Below, in pieces: positions 34,437 through 41,772 of a stretch of 64,000 nucleotides of DNA. Position 1 is the first letter of the stretch; the number at the start of each line of letters is the position of its first letter. Below the pieces are notes generated by a model. That model was not told where the DNA came from. It searched no databases and worked only from the letters and a program-made list of their open reading frames with translations. The position numbers and the translations under genes were made by a program. The stretch comes from Methanoculleus methanifontis. Lineage in GTDB: Archaea; Halobacteriota; Methanomicrobia; Methanomicrobiales; Methanoculleaceae. The stretch covers positions 23,392 to 87,391 of the forward strand of contig NZ_VCYI01000014.1 of assembly GCF_030464365.1 (NCBI RefSeq), in the 5' to 3' direction.

Positions 34437-34564
34437 CGATATGAGTATCATTTTTTGAACCATAATACTAATGGGTAATCTTTATGCTCAATCCGGATAC
34501 AGAGCGTGTTTCAACTTCGTGAATGCTTTAAACCATAAACGCGCAACTTTTAAGGGATCGCGTT

Positions 34565-36268
34565 ATGGCAGATGAAGAGCAAAACCTACCGTCCTACGAA
34601 GACCTCTGCGCCAATTTTACGATAAATGTTCCTGAATACTATAACTTCGGCTTCGACGTGATCGACGCGTGGGCGAAGAAGGACCGGAACAAACTGGCGA
34701 TGATATGGGTTGACCAGAAAGGAAACGAGAAGAAATACACCTTCTTTGACCTCATGCGCCTCTCGAATCAGGCGGTCAACATCTGCCTGAAATATGGTAT
34801 CAAGAAGGGTGACCGGGTCATGCTGATGCTCCCCCGGACGCCGGAATGGTGGATCTTCACCATCGCCCTGATCAAACTCGGCGCAGTCTACTGCCCCGCG
34901 ACGACGATGCTGACCCCCAAAGACCTGAAATACCGCATCCAGGCAGCTGATATCAGGATGATCATCACCATGGCCGAGCACGCGGACAAGGTCGAGGAGA
35001 TCCGCGAAGAGTGCCCCACGCTCGCTGTCCGGCTCATGATCGACGGCGTGCGGGACGGATGGGTCAGCTACCCCGTCGAGCTCGACTACCCCGCGCCCTG
35101 TTCGCACAAACTGGTGAACCTCCCCGGCATGCACCGGACGAAAGCGACCGACCCGCTGCTGATCTTCTTCACCTCCGGCACCACCGGTGAGCCGAAGATG
35201 GTGGTCCACGCCCACTCCTACCCGCTCGGGCACCTCGTCACCGCGCAGCTGTGGCACGACCTGCGCCCGAACGACCTGCACCTCACGATCTCCGATACCG
35301 GTTGGGGAAAGAGCGCGTGGGGGAAACTCTTCGGTCAGTGGATCGTCGGCGCCTGCATCTTTGTCTATGACATCCGGGGCCGGTTCCACGCCACCGAGAT
35401 CCTCCCGCTGCTGGAGCGGTACGGGGTCACGACGTTCTGCTGTCCCCCGACCATCTACCGGATGCTCATCCTCGCCGACCTCGACAAGTTCGATCTCGCC
35501 GACCTGCGGCACTGCTGCAGCGCCGGTGAAGCCCTCAACCCAGAGGTGATCCGGGCATGGGAGGAGGGAACGGGCAGGACGATCTACGAGGGCTACGGCC
35601 AGACCGAAACGGTGCTCTGCATCGGGACGCTTCCCGGCATGAAGACCAAACCCGGCTCGATGGGAAGGCCGATGCCCGGCTGGCAGATTGAACTTCACGA
35701 CGACGACGGCAACCCGGTGGGCATCGGGGATGAAGGGCGCATCGGGATCAGGCTCGATCCCCGGCCCGTCGGGCTCTTCTCCGGTTACCTGGACAACGGC
35801 GAAGAGAACCACAAGGTCTTCTCGAACGGGTTCTACTACACCGGCGACAAGGCCTACATGGACGAGGACGGCTACTTCTGGTTCATAGGGCGCGACGACG
35901 ACGTCATCAAGTCATCTGGTTACCGGATTGGGCCGTTCGAGGTCGAGAGCGCCCTCATGGAGCACCCGGCCGTCCAGGAGGCGGCGGTCGTCGGGTCGCC
36001 CGACGTGCTCCGCGGGCTGGTCGTCAAGGCCTTCATCGTCTTGAAACCCGGGTACCGGCCCACGGAGTCGCTGGTCAAAGACATCCAGAAACAGGTCAAG
36101 CAGGTGACGGCGCCCTACAAATACCCCCGCCTGATCGAGTTCGTGGAGTCGCTTCCGAAGACCATCTCCGGCAAGATCAAGCGGTATGAACTGCGTGAAC
36201 TGGAGATGAAGCGGTTCATGGACAACAACTCCCGGGACTCTCCTGCCGTTGGAGAGGGCGGAGAGTAA
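34565..36268 (+). CDS. AMP-forming acyl-CoA synthetase
   Basis: Enzyme of 567 aa in the ANL superfamily. Motifs are FFTSGTTGEPKMVVH near residue 202 (A3), YEGYGQTE near 342 (A5), YTGDKAYMDEDGYFWFIGRDDDVIKSSGYRI (A7-A8) and the C-terminal acyl-adenylate lysine in KTISGKIKR. Sequence style is that of medium-chain or benzoate-type acyl-CoA synthetases rather than acetyl-CoA synthetase. It would activate a carboxylic acid to its CoA thioester in the cytosol. It stands alone between TBP and a tRNA gene. Confidence 0.93.
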   Translation: MADEEQNLPSYEDLCANFTINVPEYYNFGFDVIDAWAKKDRNKLAMIWVDQKGNEKKYTFFDLMRLSNQAVNICLKYGIKKGDRVMLMLPRTPEWWIFTIALIKLGAVYCPATTMLTPKDLKYRIQAADIRMIITMAEHADKVEEIREECPTLAVRLMIDGVRDGWVSYPVELDYPAPCSHKLVNLPGMHRTKATDPLLIFFTSGTTGEPKMVVHAHSYPLGHLVTAQLWHDLRPNDLHLTISDTGWGKSAWGKLFGQWIVGACIFVYDIRGRFHATEILPLLERYGVTTFCCPPTIYRMLILADLDKFDLADLRHCCSAGEALNPEVIRAWEEGTGRTIYEGYGQTETVLCIGTLPGMKTKPGSMGRPMPGWQIELHDDDGNPVGIGDEGRIGIRLDPRPVGLFSGYLDNGEENHKVFSNGFYYTGDKAYMDEDGYFWFIGRDDDVIKSSGYRIGPFEVESALMEHPAVQEAAVVGSPDVLRGLVVKAFIVLKPGYRPTESLVKDIQKQVKQVTAPYKYPRLIEFVESLPKTISGKIKRYELRELEMKRFMDNNSRDSPAVGEGGE

Positions 36269-36354
36269 TTACATTTATTTTGTTGGAGATGCTACAGTAT
36301 TAGGCGCGAGGAACGCCGGGGCACGCCAACGGCGGAGGGTCGCCACACATTCGC

Positions 36355-36439
36355 GCGAGAGTTGCCAAGCCAGGTCAAAGGCGCCAGGTTCAGGGCCTGG
36401 TCTCGTAGGAGTTCGCCGGTTCGAATCCGGCCTCTCGCA
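36355..36439 (+). tRNA. tRNA-Leu, anticodon CAG
   Basis: Class II tRNA of 85 nt. Acceptor GCGAGAG pairs with CTCTCGC, discriminator A; the D-arm is GCC...GGC; the anticodon arm is CCAGG-TTCAGGG-CCTGG with anticodon CAG; there is a long variable arm; the T-arm is GCCGG-TTCGAAT-CCGGC. CCA is not encoded. A T-run follows directly. An AT-rich stretch (ACATTTATTTTG near 36270) is a possible box A, though it is far from the 5' end, so a leader of some tens of bases would be removed by RNase P. Confidence 0.95.
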
Positions 36440-36450
36440 TGCATTTTTTC
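36440..36450 (+). terminator. T-run terminator after tRNA-Leu
   Basis: TGCATTTTTTC follows the 3' end of the tRNA directly. Short oligo-T runs are the usual archaeal transcription stop. Confidence 0.6.
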
Positions 36451-36717
36451 AGGAGGGGTTCGGCATCTTCTTCTTTATCTTGTCTGCCACATCAGCTACT
36501 CCTCCTGTCCGGGTGTTTCCGTTGGGACATTAAGTGGTTCTTCTTTATAATCTCATGGAAAACCGCCTTATGGCATCTTTCGCTCCCGCTCCGGCCAGCA
36601 GAACGGTACCGCAACCCTGCCCCGGAGCAGACTCAAGCCCTTTTAGTCCTCCTGTGTCAACCCCTGACCAAGCGGCACGATACCCGTCCGGGATCGTGCC
36701 GGGGAAAGGCCACGATT

Positions 36718-37206
36718 ATGAATACGTGCACATTCACTGTAAAACCGGTCGGCACCGTGCATGCTGACAACGAATCGTTCTCGATCAAGATTTCCAGGCC
36801 GTTTCGGCCCGCGCTTCCGGGACTTGACGGGTTCAGCCACCTCGTCGTGCTCTGGTGGGTAGACCGGGTCGATACGCCGGAGTGCCGGGACGAGACGGTC
36901 TGCAAAAAACCGTACACGAGGGGGCCCGAGACGGTCGGGATCTTCGCCACCCGGTCACCCGCCCGGCCGAACCCGATCGCGCTCTCGGTGGTTCCGGTCA
37001 TCGATATCGATACCGCGTCAGGCGTCATCTGGGTCGGGTATATCGATGCCGACGACGCGACGCCGGTGCTGGACATCAAGCCCTATCTCCCGGCCACCGA
37101 ACGGGTTCGGGAAGTGAGCGTGCCCGCATGGTCGTCTCACTGGCCGCAGTGGTACGAGGACAACCCGGGGTTCGACTGGGCGGCGGAGTTCACCTTCGAG
37201 GAATGA
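36718..37206 (+). CDS. TrmO/TsaA-type tRNA t6A37 N6-methyltransferase
   Basis: Protein of 162 aa with the UPF0066 beta-barrel fold. It has the strand VKPVGTVHADN, the FSHLVVLWWVDR block near residue 41, GIFATRSPARPNPIALSVV near residue 75 (the SAM-binding RxPxRPNPI motif) and DIKPYLP near residue 118. The family uses SAM to methylate N6-threonylcarbamoyladenosine in tRNA. The ATG after GGGGAAAGGCC is chosen; the open frame upstream is unconserved. The 278 bases between the tRNA and this gene hold no recognisable gene. Confidence 0.9.
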   Translation: MNTCTFTVKPVGTVHADNESFSIKISRPFRPALPGLDGFSHLVVLWWVDRVDTPECRDETVCKKPYTRGPETVGIFATRSPARPNPIALSVVPVIDIDTASGVIWVGYIDADDATPVLDIKPYLPATERVREVSVPAWSSHWPQWYEDNPGFDWAAEFTFEE

Positions 37207-37254
37207 GGGATACAAAGAATCGCGACTGACCGTACGGTGCAAAAAAATGTAGGG

Positions 37255-37509
37255 TTATTTGATCCTACCGAACTCCTGGCTCACGTCTGCTGCGGACTGG
37301 AAACTCTTGTCCTGGAACATCTCGATGACCTGGATCACCGCGTCGGGTGCGTTGTTCTTCCGTGCGTGGCTGATCAGGTCCTGCTTGCCGGCCGGGTAGT
37401 CCATACCGCTGAGGTACTTCTGGAATGCGGATGCACTCAGCTCCTGGACGGAGGATGCCTGTGCTGCAGAGGCCATTCCGCCTTTAATTGAAGGTCTCTC
37501 TTCTGCCAT
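37255..37509 (-). CDS. DUF2795 domain protein
   Basis: Small protein of 84 aa. The DUF2795 core is LSASAFQKYLSGMDYPAGKQDLISHARKN with a helical tail. The family is widespread in bacteria and methanogens and has no proven role; the helix-turn-helix-like core suggests nucleic-acid binding, which is inference. A GGTGGTGA ribosome-binding site precedes the ATG, and a box A (ATTTTTATTTAA on the minus strand near 37580) lies about 70 bases upstream. Confidence 0.85.
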   Translation of the reverse strand: MAEERPSIKGGMASAAQASSVQELSASAFQKYLSGMDYPAGKQDLISHARKNNAPDAVIQVIEMFQDKSFQSAADVSQEFGRIK

Positions 37510-37882
37510 AGTTCTCACCACCTTTTTTCCTGCATCCCGCATCGCGAGACACACGGCTGCCTCCATAGATCTGATTAAATAAAAATGTTGCTGTAGTGTT
37601 TGGAGAAAATACCGCCAATCCAGTGAGAGAACGTTTCGGACCCGGGGTGGTGGCGGCTGCGCCGGGCGGACAGGCCACCCATTCTCCCGCACTATCCTGC
37701 GGGAGATGGCCTCCTGATGATAGAGGCGGCGTCTCGGCGCCGGGTTTGGTCGCGTGCGGTGGAACGGCTGCAAAGACAGGAATAACGGAGCTGTCCATAC
37801 CTGACAATCAGAGGTGAGGTTCGCATGAACCTCGACTCTTCAAAAATGTGGGATATTCGGAATACTGTTCTCCGGGGTCCGC
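37510..37882. other. Intergenic, promoter of the DUF2795 gene only
   Basis: About 370 bases between convergent-side genes. Apart from the DUF2795 box A near 37574-37586 I see no gene, repeat or RNA. Confidence 0.5.
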
Positions 37883-38143
37883 TTAGAACCGCCGGAAGTC
37901 GTTTCTCGGTCGCGGGGGCCGTGCCTCATCGATCTTCAGGGTACGGCCTTCGAATACGGTGTCGTTCAGGGCTTCCTTTGCCGCCTCAGCCTCTTCAGGG
38001 CTGGACATCTCGACAAACCCGAAGCCTTTGCGCTCGATGACTCTGACGTCGTTTACCGTCCCGTACTGGCTGAATAATTCCTTGAGTTGTTCCTCATTTA
38101 CCGAGTAGGTGAGGTTACCGACGTACAGCTTGTTGCTTTCCAT
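37883..38143 (-). CDS. RRM-domain RNA-binding protein
   Basis: Protein of 86 aa consisting of one RNA recognition motif and an Arg/Pro tail. RNP2 is KLYVGNLTY at residues 5-13 and RNP1 is KGFGFVEM at about 39-46; the aromatic residues needed for RNA stacking are present. RRM proteins are uncommon in archaea and resemble the short cold-responsive RRM proteins of cyanobacteria and other bacteria. A box A (ATAATTAAAG on the minus strand near 38182) and an AGAGGAT site precede the ATG. A role in cold or stress RNA handling is inference. Confidence 0.9.
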   Translation of the reverse strand: MESNKLYVGNLTYSVNEEQLKELFSQYGTVNDVRVIERKGFGFVEMSSPEEAEAAKEALNDTVFEGRTLKIDEARPPRPRNDFRRF

Positions 38144-38204
38144 TCAAAGATCCTCTTCACACATGTACGCTCAAACTTTAATTATCCTTCGGAAGAAATA
38201 CTGG

Positions 38205-38375
38205 TGAGCGGTTTGGAGGCAGCTCTCCCGGTAAGGGGTCACACCTGCTGCCGGGGCCGTGCATCCCCGATGCACATAGGCGCCCCCAAGATCGATCCGC
38301 GGTGGGATACCCCTGAACCAGAAGGCCATCTGCCCTATGGGGTCACAATTGTGCGGATCTTCCCTGGGACAGATA
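38205..38375 (+). ncRNA. Candidate structured RNA, family not recognised
   Basis: Three strong hairpins follow one another: GGCAGC/GCTGCC (38218-38252); GGGGC/GCCCC enclosing GTGCAT/ATGCAC (38253-38286); and GATCCGC/GCGGATC enclosing ACCCC/GGGGT and CAGA/TCTG (38294-38359). The third stem is followed by CCCTGGGACA, which resembles an H/ACA layout with ACA about 14-16 bases after the internal loop, but no K-turn is clear. AT-rich box A candidates flank both sides, so either strand could be transcribed. It does not match 5S rRNA, SRP RNA or RNase P RNA. Confidence 0.35.
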
Positions 38376-38396
38376 CTTTAATGGTGGCTTGGGTCA

Positions 38397-38408
38397 TTTA
38401 TATATACC
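38397..38408 (+). promoter_or_regulatory. Box A of the aIF1A gene
   Basis: ATTTATATATAC is a near-perfect box A. It predicts transcription start near 38428-38432 and a leader of about 30 bases that contains GGAG eight bases before the CTG start. The TATA core also reads as a box A on the other strand. Confidence 0.65.
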
Positions 38409-38460
38409 TCTAGTAGATATTCGGGCGGCCCTCACCGCTGCCTATTACGGAGTTGATTAA

Positions 38461-38778
38461 CTGGCGAATACACGAGGAAGACAGAACAATAATAGTGGCG
38501 AGATCGTACGAGTACGATTGCCAAAGAAAAGGAATCGCGAGATCTTCGGCCGGGCCGACCTGATGCTCGGGGCAAACCACATCCGCGTCCGCTGCGAGGA
38601 CGGCGTCACGCGCACGGGAAGGATCAAGGGCAAGATCAAAAAGCGGCTCTGGATACGTGAAGGCGACCTCTTGATTGTCGTTCCCTGGAGTTTCCAGGAC
38701 GAGAAGTGCGATATCATCTACCGGTACATCAGGCCCCAGGTAGACTGGCTCAAGAAGCACAACTATCTCAGCCAGTAA
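38461..38778 (+). CDS. Translation initiation factor aIF1A, apparent CTG start
   Basis: aIF1A/eIF1A of 105 aa, the OB-fold factor in the A site of the small subunit that promotes mRNA scanning or binding and start selection. The core is GRADLMLGANHIRVRCEDG, RIKGKIKKRLWIREGDLLIV and CDIIYRYIRPQVDWLKKHNYL. Homologues carry a basic N-terminal tail, which is encoded here (NTRGRQNNNSGEIVRVRLPK) upstream of the first NTG that most callers would use (TTG at 38518). The tail begins with CTG GCG, directly after an in-frame TAA, and GGAG lies eight bases before the CTG. No ATG, GTG or TTG is available in frame for the full-length protein. Confidence 0.88.
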   Translation: MANTRGRQNNNSGEIVRVRLPKKRNREIFGRADLMLGANHIRVRCEDGVTRTGRIKGKIKKRLWIREGDLLIVVPWSFQDEKCDIIYRYIRPQVDWLKKHNYLSQ

Positions 38779-38854
38779 TTTCTGCATTTTGCGCGCCGGG
38801 GTTGAGGCATTGTCGCCTGCCTCCGGCAGGGCCCCGCACCGGATCGGGGTGAAC

Positions 38855-39448
38855 TCAACCTGAGTTTTGTCCGTTTCGGGAGTCTTTAGCGATAGCACTC
38901 GAGATATCCGCCACGATATCGGTATGCACCAGCACGAACGTTCTGCTCACCGACGCCGTTACGCTTGCCGCTATCTGCATGGTGAGCATGATGAGCCGCA
39001 GGGCATCCTGGATCGTTCCCCCTTCCCACATGCCCTGGATGCACTGGTTGGCAACCCTCTTCGTGATCTCGTTTCCCAGCACCACGAAGTTGCTCGCCCT
39101 CCCTTTCTGCATCACCCGCAGCCGCGAATCGGCGGCCTCGGCAATCGCGTAACTTCCTTTTGTAGCGTAAACCCTCTTTCTTGAGGTCTTCGCCCCCTCG
39201 GTCTCAGTCACCTCGCCGACGAGCACCCCATCCCGTTGCGAGACCTTGGTTTTGTCGTCCCTGACCTGGATCGTCACCCCGATCTCATCCGCCCGTTCTG
39301 CGAGTTCTCTGTCGGAGGCGATTGAACCATCGTAAAGTTCGCGCTCCAGCTCCTCGATGAGGGAATCCTCCCCTCCGAACGCGATCTCCCGCATATCCCC
39401 CGCCATTACGGCGCCCTGTTTTCCAATGAAAGCAATCACAAGCGTCAT
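38855..39448 (-). CDS. DUF2121 family protein, proteasome-subunit-like
   Basis: Archaeal protein of 197 aa. The N terminus MTLVIAFIGKQGAVMAGDMRE has the pattern of 20S proteasome subunits, with a Thr right after Met and GAVMAGDMR in place of GVVLAADxR. An Ntn-hydrolase fold is therefore likely, and Thr2 could be a nucleophile after Met removal, which is inference. The ATG at 39448 is preferred to one five codons upstream because it exposes that Thr. A GAGGG site lies nine bases upstream. It is convergent with aIF1A. Confidence 0.8.
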   Translation of the reverse strand: MTLVIAFIGKQGAVMAGDMREIAFGGEDSLIEELERELYDGSIASDRELAERADEIGVTIQVRDDKTKVSQRDGVLVGEVTETEGAKTSRKRVYATKGSYAIAEAADSRLRVMQKGRASNFVVLGNEITKRVANQCIQGMWEGGTIQDALRLIMLTMQIAASVTASVSRTFVLVHTDIVADISSAIAKDSRNGQNSG

Positions 39449-39845
39449 ACTATAAACCCTCAACCCCCGGCACGGAGCAGGAAGTTGTGCTCACCCCAAC
39501 TCTTCCTTACTTGTATCAATCTGTCGATGCCCCCCTGGATAGCCGTTTCACGCCGGGTTTCTGTAGTCCAAAGCTAGCTCCCTCCGGCAAGATGCCGGGC
39601 ACACCAGAGCATGAAAAACGTTTACAAATTACAGTGGGCTTAAAAACATTTTTCATGCGTATATATATGCCGAAATTCAAGGACACTGTAATTTTCGGGG
39701 ATTCTGGATATTATGTTTCATGTTAGATAAAAGTGCTCTAAATCTTATATTGACTTTTTAGATCAGCTAAAATCTGATATTTTGTCTTAAGATCACTTTT
39801 TGATAAAGGATAATTTCATATATTAAAATAAGAAAATACCCTCTT
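39449..39845. other. AT-rich intergenic region with repeated ATC/TTAGAT motifs
   Basis: The second half (39600-39845) is far richer in A+T than its surroundings. It contains several related short motifs (TTAGAT, CTAAATCT, CTAAAATCT, TTAAGATC) and a small palindrome ATCAG-n7-CTGAT at 39762-39778, just before the box A of the HAMP gene (ATATATTAA, 39818-39826). A regulator-binding region is plausible. A 23-codon ORF near 39654 is not supported. Confidence 0.45.
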
Positions 39846-40274
39846 ATGGCTGAAACCTTCTCGCAAGAGATCGGGGTACTCCAGGACGGCCTCACCGTCC
39901 AGATCCCGATGTTCTACAAACTTATGGCGAGCATGCTCACCGTTGCGGTCATCCCTATCCTCCTGCTGGGGATTGTCTCAGCGGGAGACACCGGGAGCGT
40001 CATCGCCACGCTCGGCCTGCAGAACAGCGTCATCATCATGACCCTGCTCACGGTTTTTATGGTTCTTATGTGGAGTTTCTTCCTTGCAAAGAGCATCACG
40101 ACGCCCATCGAGGAACTCTCAAAGGCCGCGACCAGTGCAAGCCAGGGCGATCTCACAAACGTCGAGATCACGGTGACGAGCAACGACGAGATTGGTGAAC
40201 TCGCAGTCGCGTTCAACCGCCTGATCAACTCTTACAGGATCCTGGACACCCTTGCCAAGGACGATGCCGAGTAG
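39846..40274 (+). CDS. Small HAMP-domain membrane protein
   Basis: Protein of 142 aa with two membrane helices (about residues 25-47 and 60-81) followed by a HAMP domain (SITTPIEELSKAATSASQGDLT through DEIGELAVAFNRLI). It stops right after HAMP, with no kinase, methyl-accepting or cyclase output domain. The ATG is about 26 bases after a box A and has no Shine-Dalgarno site, so the message is probably leaderless. The next gene encodes a roadblock-like protein, a possible cytosolic partner. Confidence 0.88.
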   Translation: MAETFSQEIGVLQDGLTVQIPMFYKLMASMLTVAVIPILLLGIVSAGDTGSVIATLGLQNSVIIMTLLTVFMVLMWSFFLAKSITTPIEELSKAATSASQGDLTNVEITVTSNDEIGELAVAFNRLINSYRILDTLAKDDAE

Positions 40275-40336
40275 GGGAAACGGGCGGTGAGGACGCTTGT
40301 TTTCAAAACATTTGATGCGGTCGGGCAGGGTTACGA

Positions 40337-41089
40337 ATGATGAATAAATTGCCGGAGGGTAAGGCAATCGGAGAGATGCAGGCGCCGCTCCGGTGGATCC
40401 TCTCTCACACGTCCCACTTTGTCGGGGCGGTGCGGGTCACAATGCAGGATGGCAAGGGGTTTGTGCTGGTGCAGAAGGGAGAACCTCTCGCCGCGCAGTT
40501 CATGCACCCGCTGAAATCCCTGAGCGGGCCGCCGGCGTTGAAGTACTTCGGCAGCCAGCCCATCCTCGACTTCGGCCTCTTCCGATACGAGCCCAGGGAG
40601 ATGCAGGAGGCCCTCACCGTATCGGCAGAGATGCAGGCTCTTCTGCAGCCCGGCAACGGCTCTCCCGTGACCGACCGGCCCGCAGAGAACTACAGGCAAG
40701 AAGAAGCCGTGAGCGAAACCGTGGAGCACGAAGACGCTGTATCCCACGATGCGTCTCCCGGAGAAGGACCCGATTCGTTCGGGACGTTGCTGCGGCACCC
40801 CGGGGTGACCGGTGTTGCCCGTTTTTCCGACGGCCTCTGCATCTCTTCGGTCGGGAAGATCGATGCCGAGTATACCGTCGCCTTCGCCGAGGATCTGCTC
40901 CGGTGGGCGTTCCGCCTGGAATCGGTCGCGCCGTCAAACGGGTCGTTCGTCCAGATGGCGCTCTTTTATCGCGGTGGAAACGTTGTCATCGCTCCCTATG
41001 GTGATGAATACCTCTGTATCTTCACCCGGCCGGAGGTGCAGTTCGGCCAGGTACGACGGATGATCAAGGAGATGCAGGGCAGGATATGA
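40337..41089 (+). CDS. Roadblock/LC7-like regulatory protein
   Basis: Protein of 250 aa in two parts. Residues 1-100 form an N-terminal alpha/beta domain I cannot name (WILSHTSHFVGAVRVTMQDG). After an acidic linker (about 105-150), residues 155-250 match a roadblock/LC7 fold: LRHPGVTGVARFSDGLCISS, then NVVIAPYGDEYLCIF. Roadblock proteins regulate small GTPases such as MglA. It lies 62 bases after the HAMP protein gene, and the two probably form a sensing pair. Confidence 0.75.
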   Translation: MMNKLPEGKAIGEMQAPLRWILSHTSHFVGAVRVTMQDGKGFVLVQKGEPLAAQFMHPLKSLSGPPALKYFGSQPILDFGLFRYEPREMQEALTVSAEMQALLQPGNGSPVTDRPAENYRQEEAVSETVEHEDAVSHDASPGEGPDSFGTLLRHPGVTGVARFSDGLCISSVGKIDAEYTVAFAEDLLRWAFRLESVAPSNGSFVQMALFYRGGNVVIAPYGDEYLCIFTRPEVQFGQVRRMIKEMQGRI

Positions 41090-41186
41090 ACAAATCATGT
41101 ACGAACCCCCTGAAAATCTCGTTCCTGCCGTTGGACAATCCTGCCTGAATCGACAGTTTTTTGCCGCTTTGGGCGGCAGAACAACC

Positions 41187-41197
41187 ATTTTATAATA
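41187..41197 (+). promoter_or_regulatory. Box A of the KGG-like operon
   Basis: ATTTTATAATA lies about 45 bases before the ATG at 41236, which is itself preceded by a strong GGGAGGAG ribosome-binding site. A 6-bp hairpin TGCCGC-TTTG-GCGGCA lies just upstream. Confidence 0.55.
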
Positions 41198-41235
41198 GTT
41201 GCTCCACTCACTCGCCCCTCATAGGGAGGAGACGA

Positions 41236-41391
41236 ATGACGGCAGCGCAGAGCATGAGCGCGAGAGGGGCAGGGATCCGGCGACAGCGACCGTCCCGGAA
41301 GCCGGCAAAGCCTAATAGGCCACGTGGAAGAGAACAGCACGGCGAACGGGGGTATCCCCGCCCTGTAGCGGTTGCAAGAGGCGCCCGCTGA
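41236..41391 (+). CDS. Short basic peptide upstream of the KGG-like gene
   Basis: ORF of 51 codons, very rich in Arg, Lys and Pro (starts MTAAQSMSARGAG, contains RPSRKPAKPNRPRGR). No homology is recognised. It is reported because it has the best translation signals in the region: GGGAGGAG five bases before the ATG and a box A at normal distance. It ends 26 bases before the KGG-like gene. It could be a real nucleic-acid-binding peptide or a leader peptide controlling the next gene. Confidence 0.4.
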   Translation: MTAAQSMSARGAGIRRQRPSRKPAKPNRPRGREQHGERGYPRPVAVARGAR

Positions 41392-41417
41392 CACGGGCGA
41401 TCTGGAGGGGTGGCGAT

Positions 41418-41747
41418 ATGAGCGGGAAGAAGAAATGGGCAAAACGCGGCCTTGCATCAGCAGACGAAGCGACCCGGCAGCGGGTCGCGAGGATTGGCGG
41501 GATGGCGCCGCACACCGAACGGGGCCTCCAGGCCGCAAGCATCGAGACCCGTCGGCGGGTTGCGAGTGCCGGAGGCAGGGCACCGCACGGAGCACGAGGT
41601 CTCCAGGCCGCCGACGAGGAGACACGGAAGCGTGTTGCACGGGCCGGTGGCAGATCCCCGCATGTGGAGCGGGGCACCGGGGAGGATCGAAGGAGGGGAG
41701 CCCGTAAGGGTAACCGCTTCGCAGTCGGCCGGGAGGGCCCCTCATAG
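41418..41747 (+). CDS. KGG-like stress repeat protein
   Basis: Protein of 109 aa with about three tandem units of 27 residues, each like GGxAPHxxRGLQAAdeETrrRVAraGG. It is strongly hydrophilic and probably disordered, and resembles the KGG/Em-like stress-induced proteins seen in bacteria, plants and some methanogens. A GGAGGGGTGG site precedes the ATG. Function in desiccation or osmotic stress is inferred from the family only. DNA repeats match the protein repeats, so copy number may vary between strains. Confidence 0.78.
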   Translation: MSGKKKWAKRGLASADEATRQRVARIGGMAPHTERGLQAASIETRRRVASAGGRAPHGARGLQAADEETRKRVARAGGRSPHVERGTGEDRRRGARKGNRFAVGREGPS

Positions 41748-41772
41748 GGGGGACCCCCGGCAGTTCACGCGC

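Noticed and set aside
38230..38260. GGGGTCACACCTG resembling a 5S rRNA segment
   Set aside because: The rest of the conserved 5S core (GAAC...GAAGTTAAGCCC) is absent on both strands.
39654..39725. 23-codon ORF after GTATATATATG
   Set aside because: The ATG is part of a TATA-like run, there is no ribosome-binding site and no conservation can be judged.
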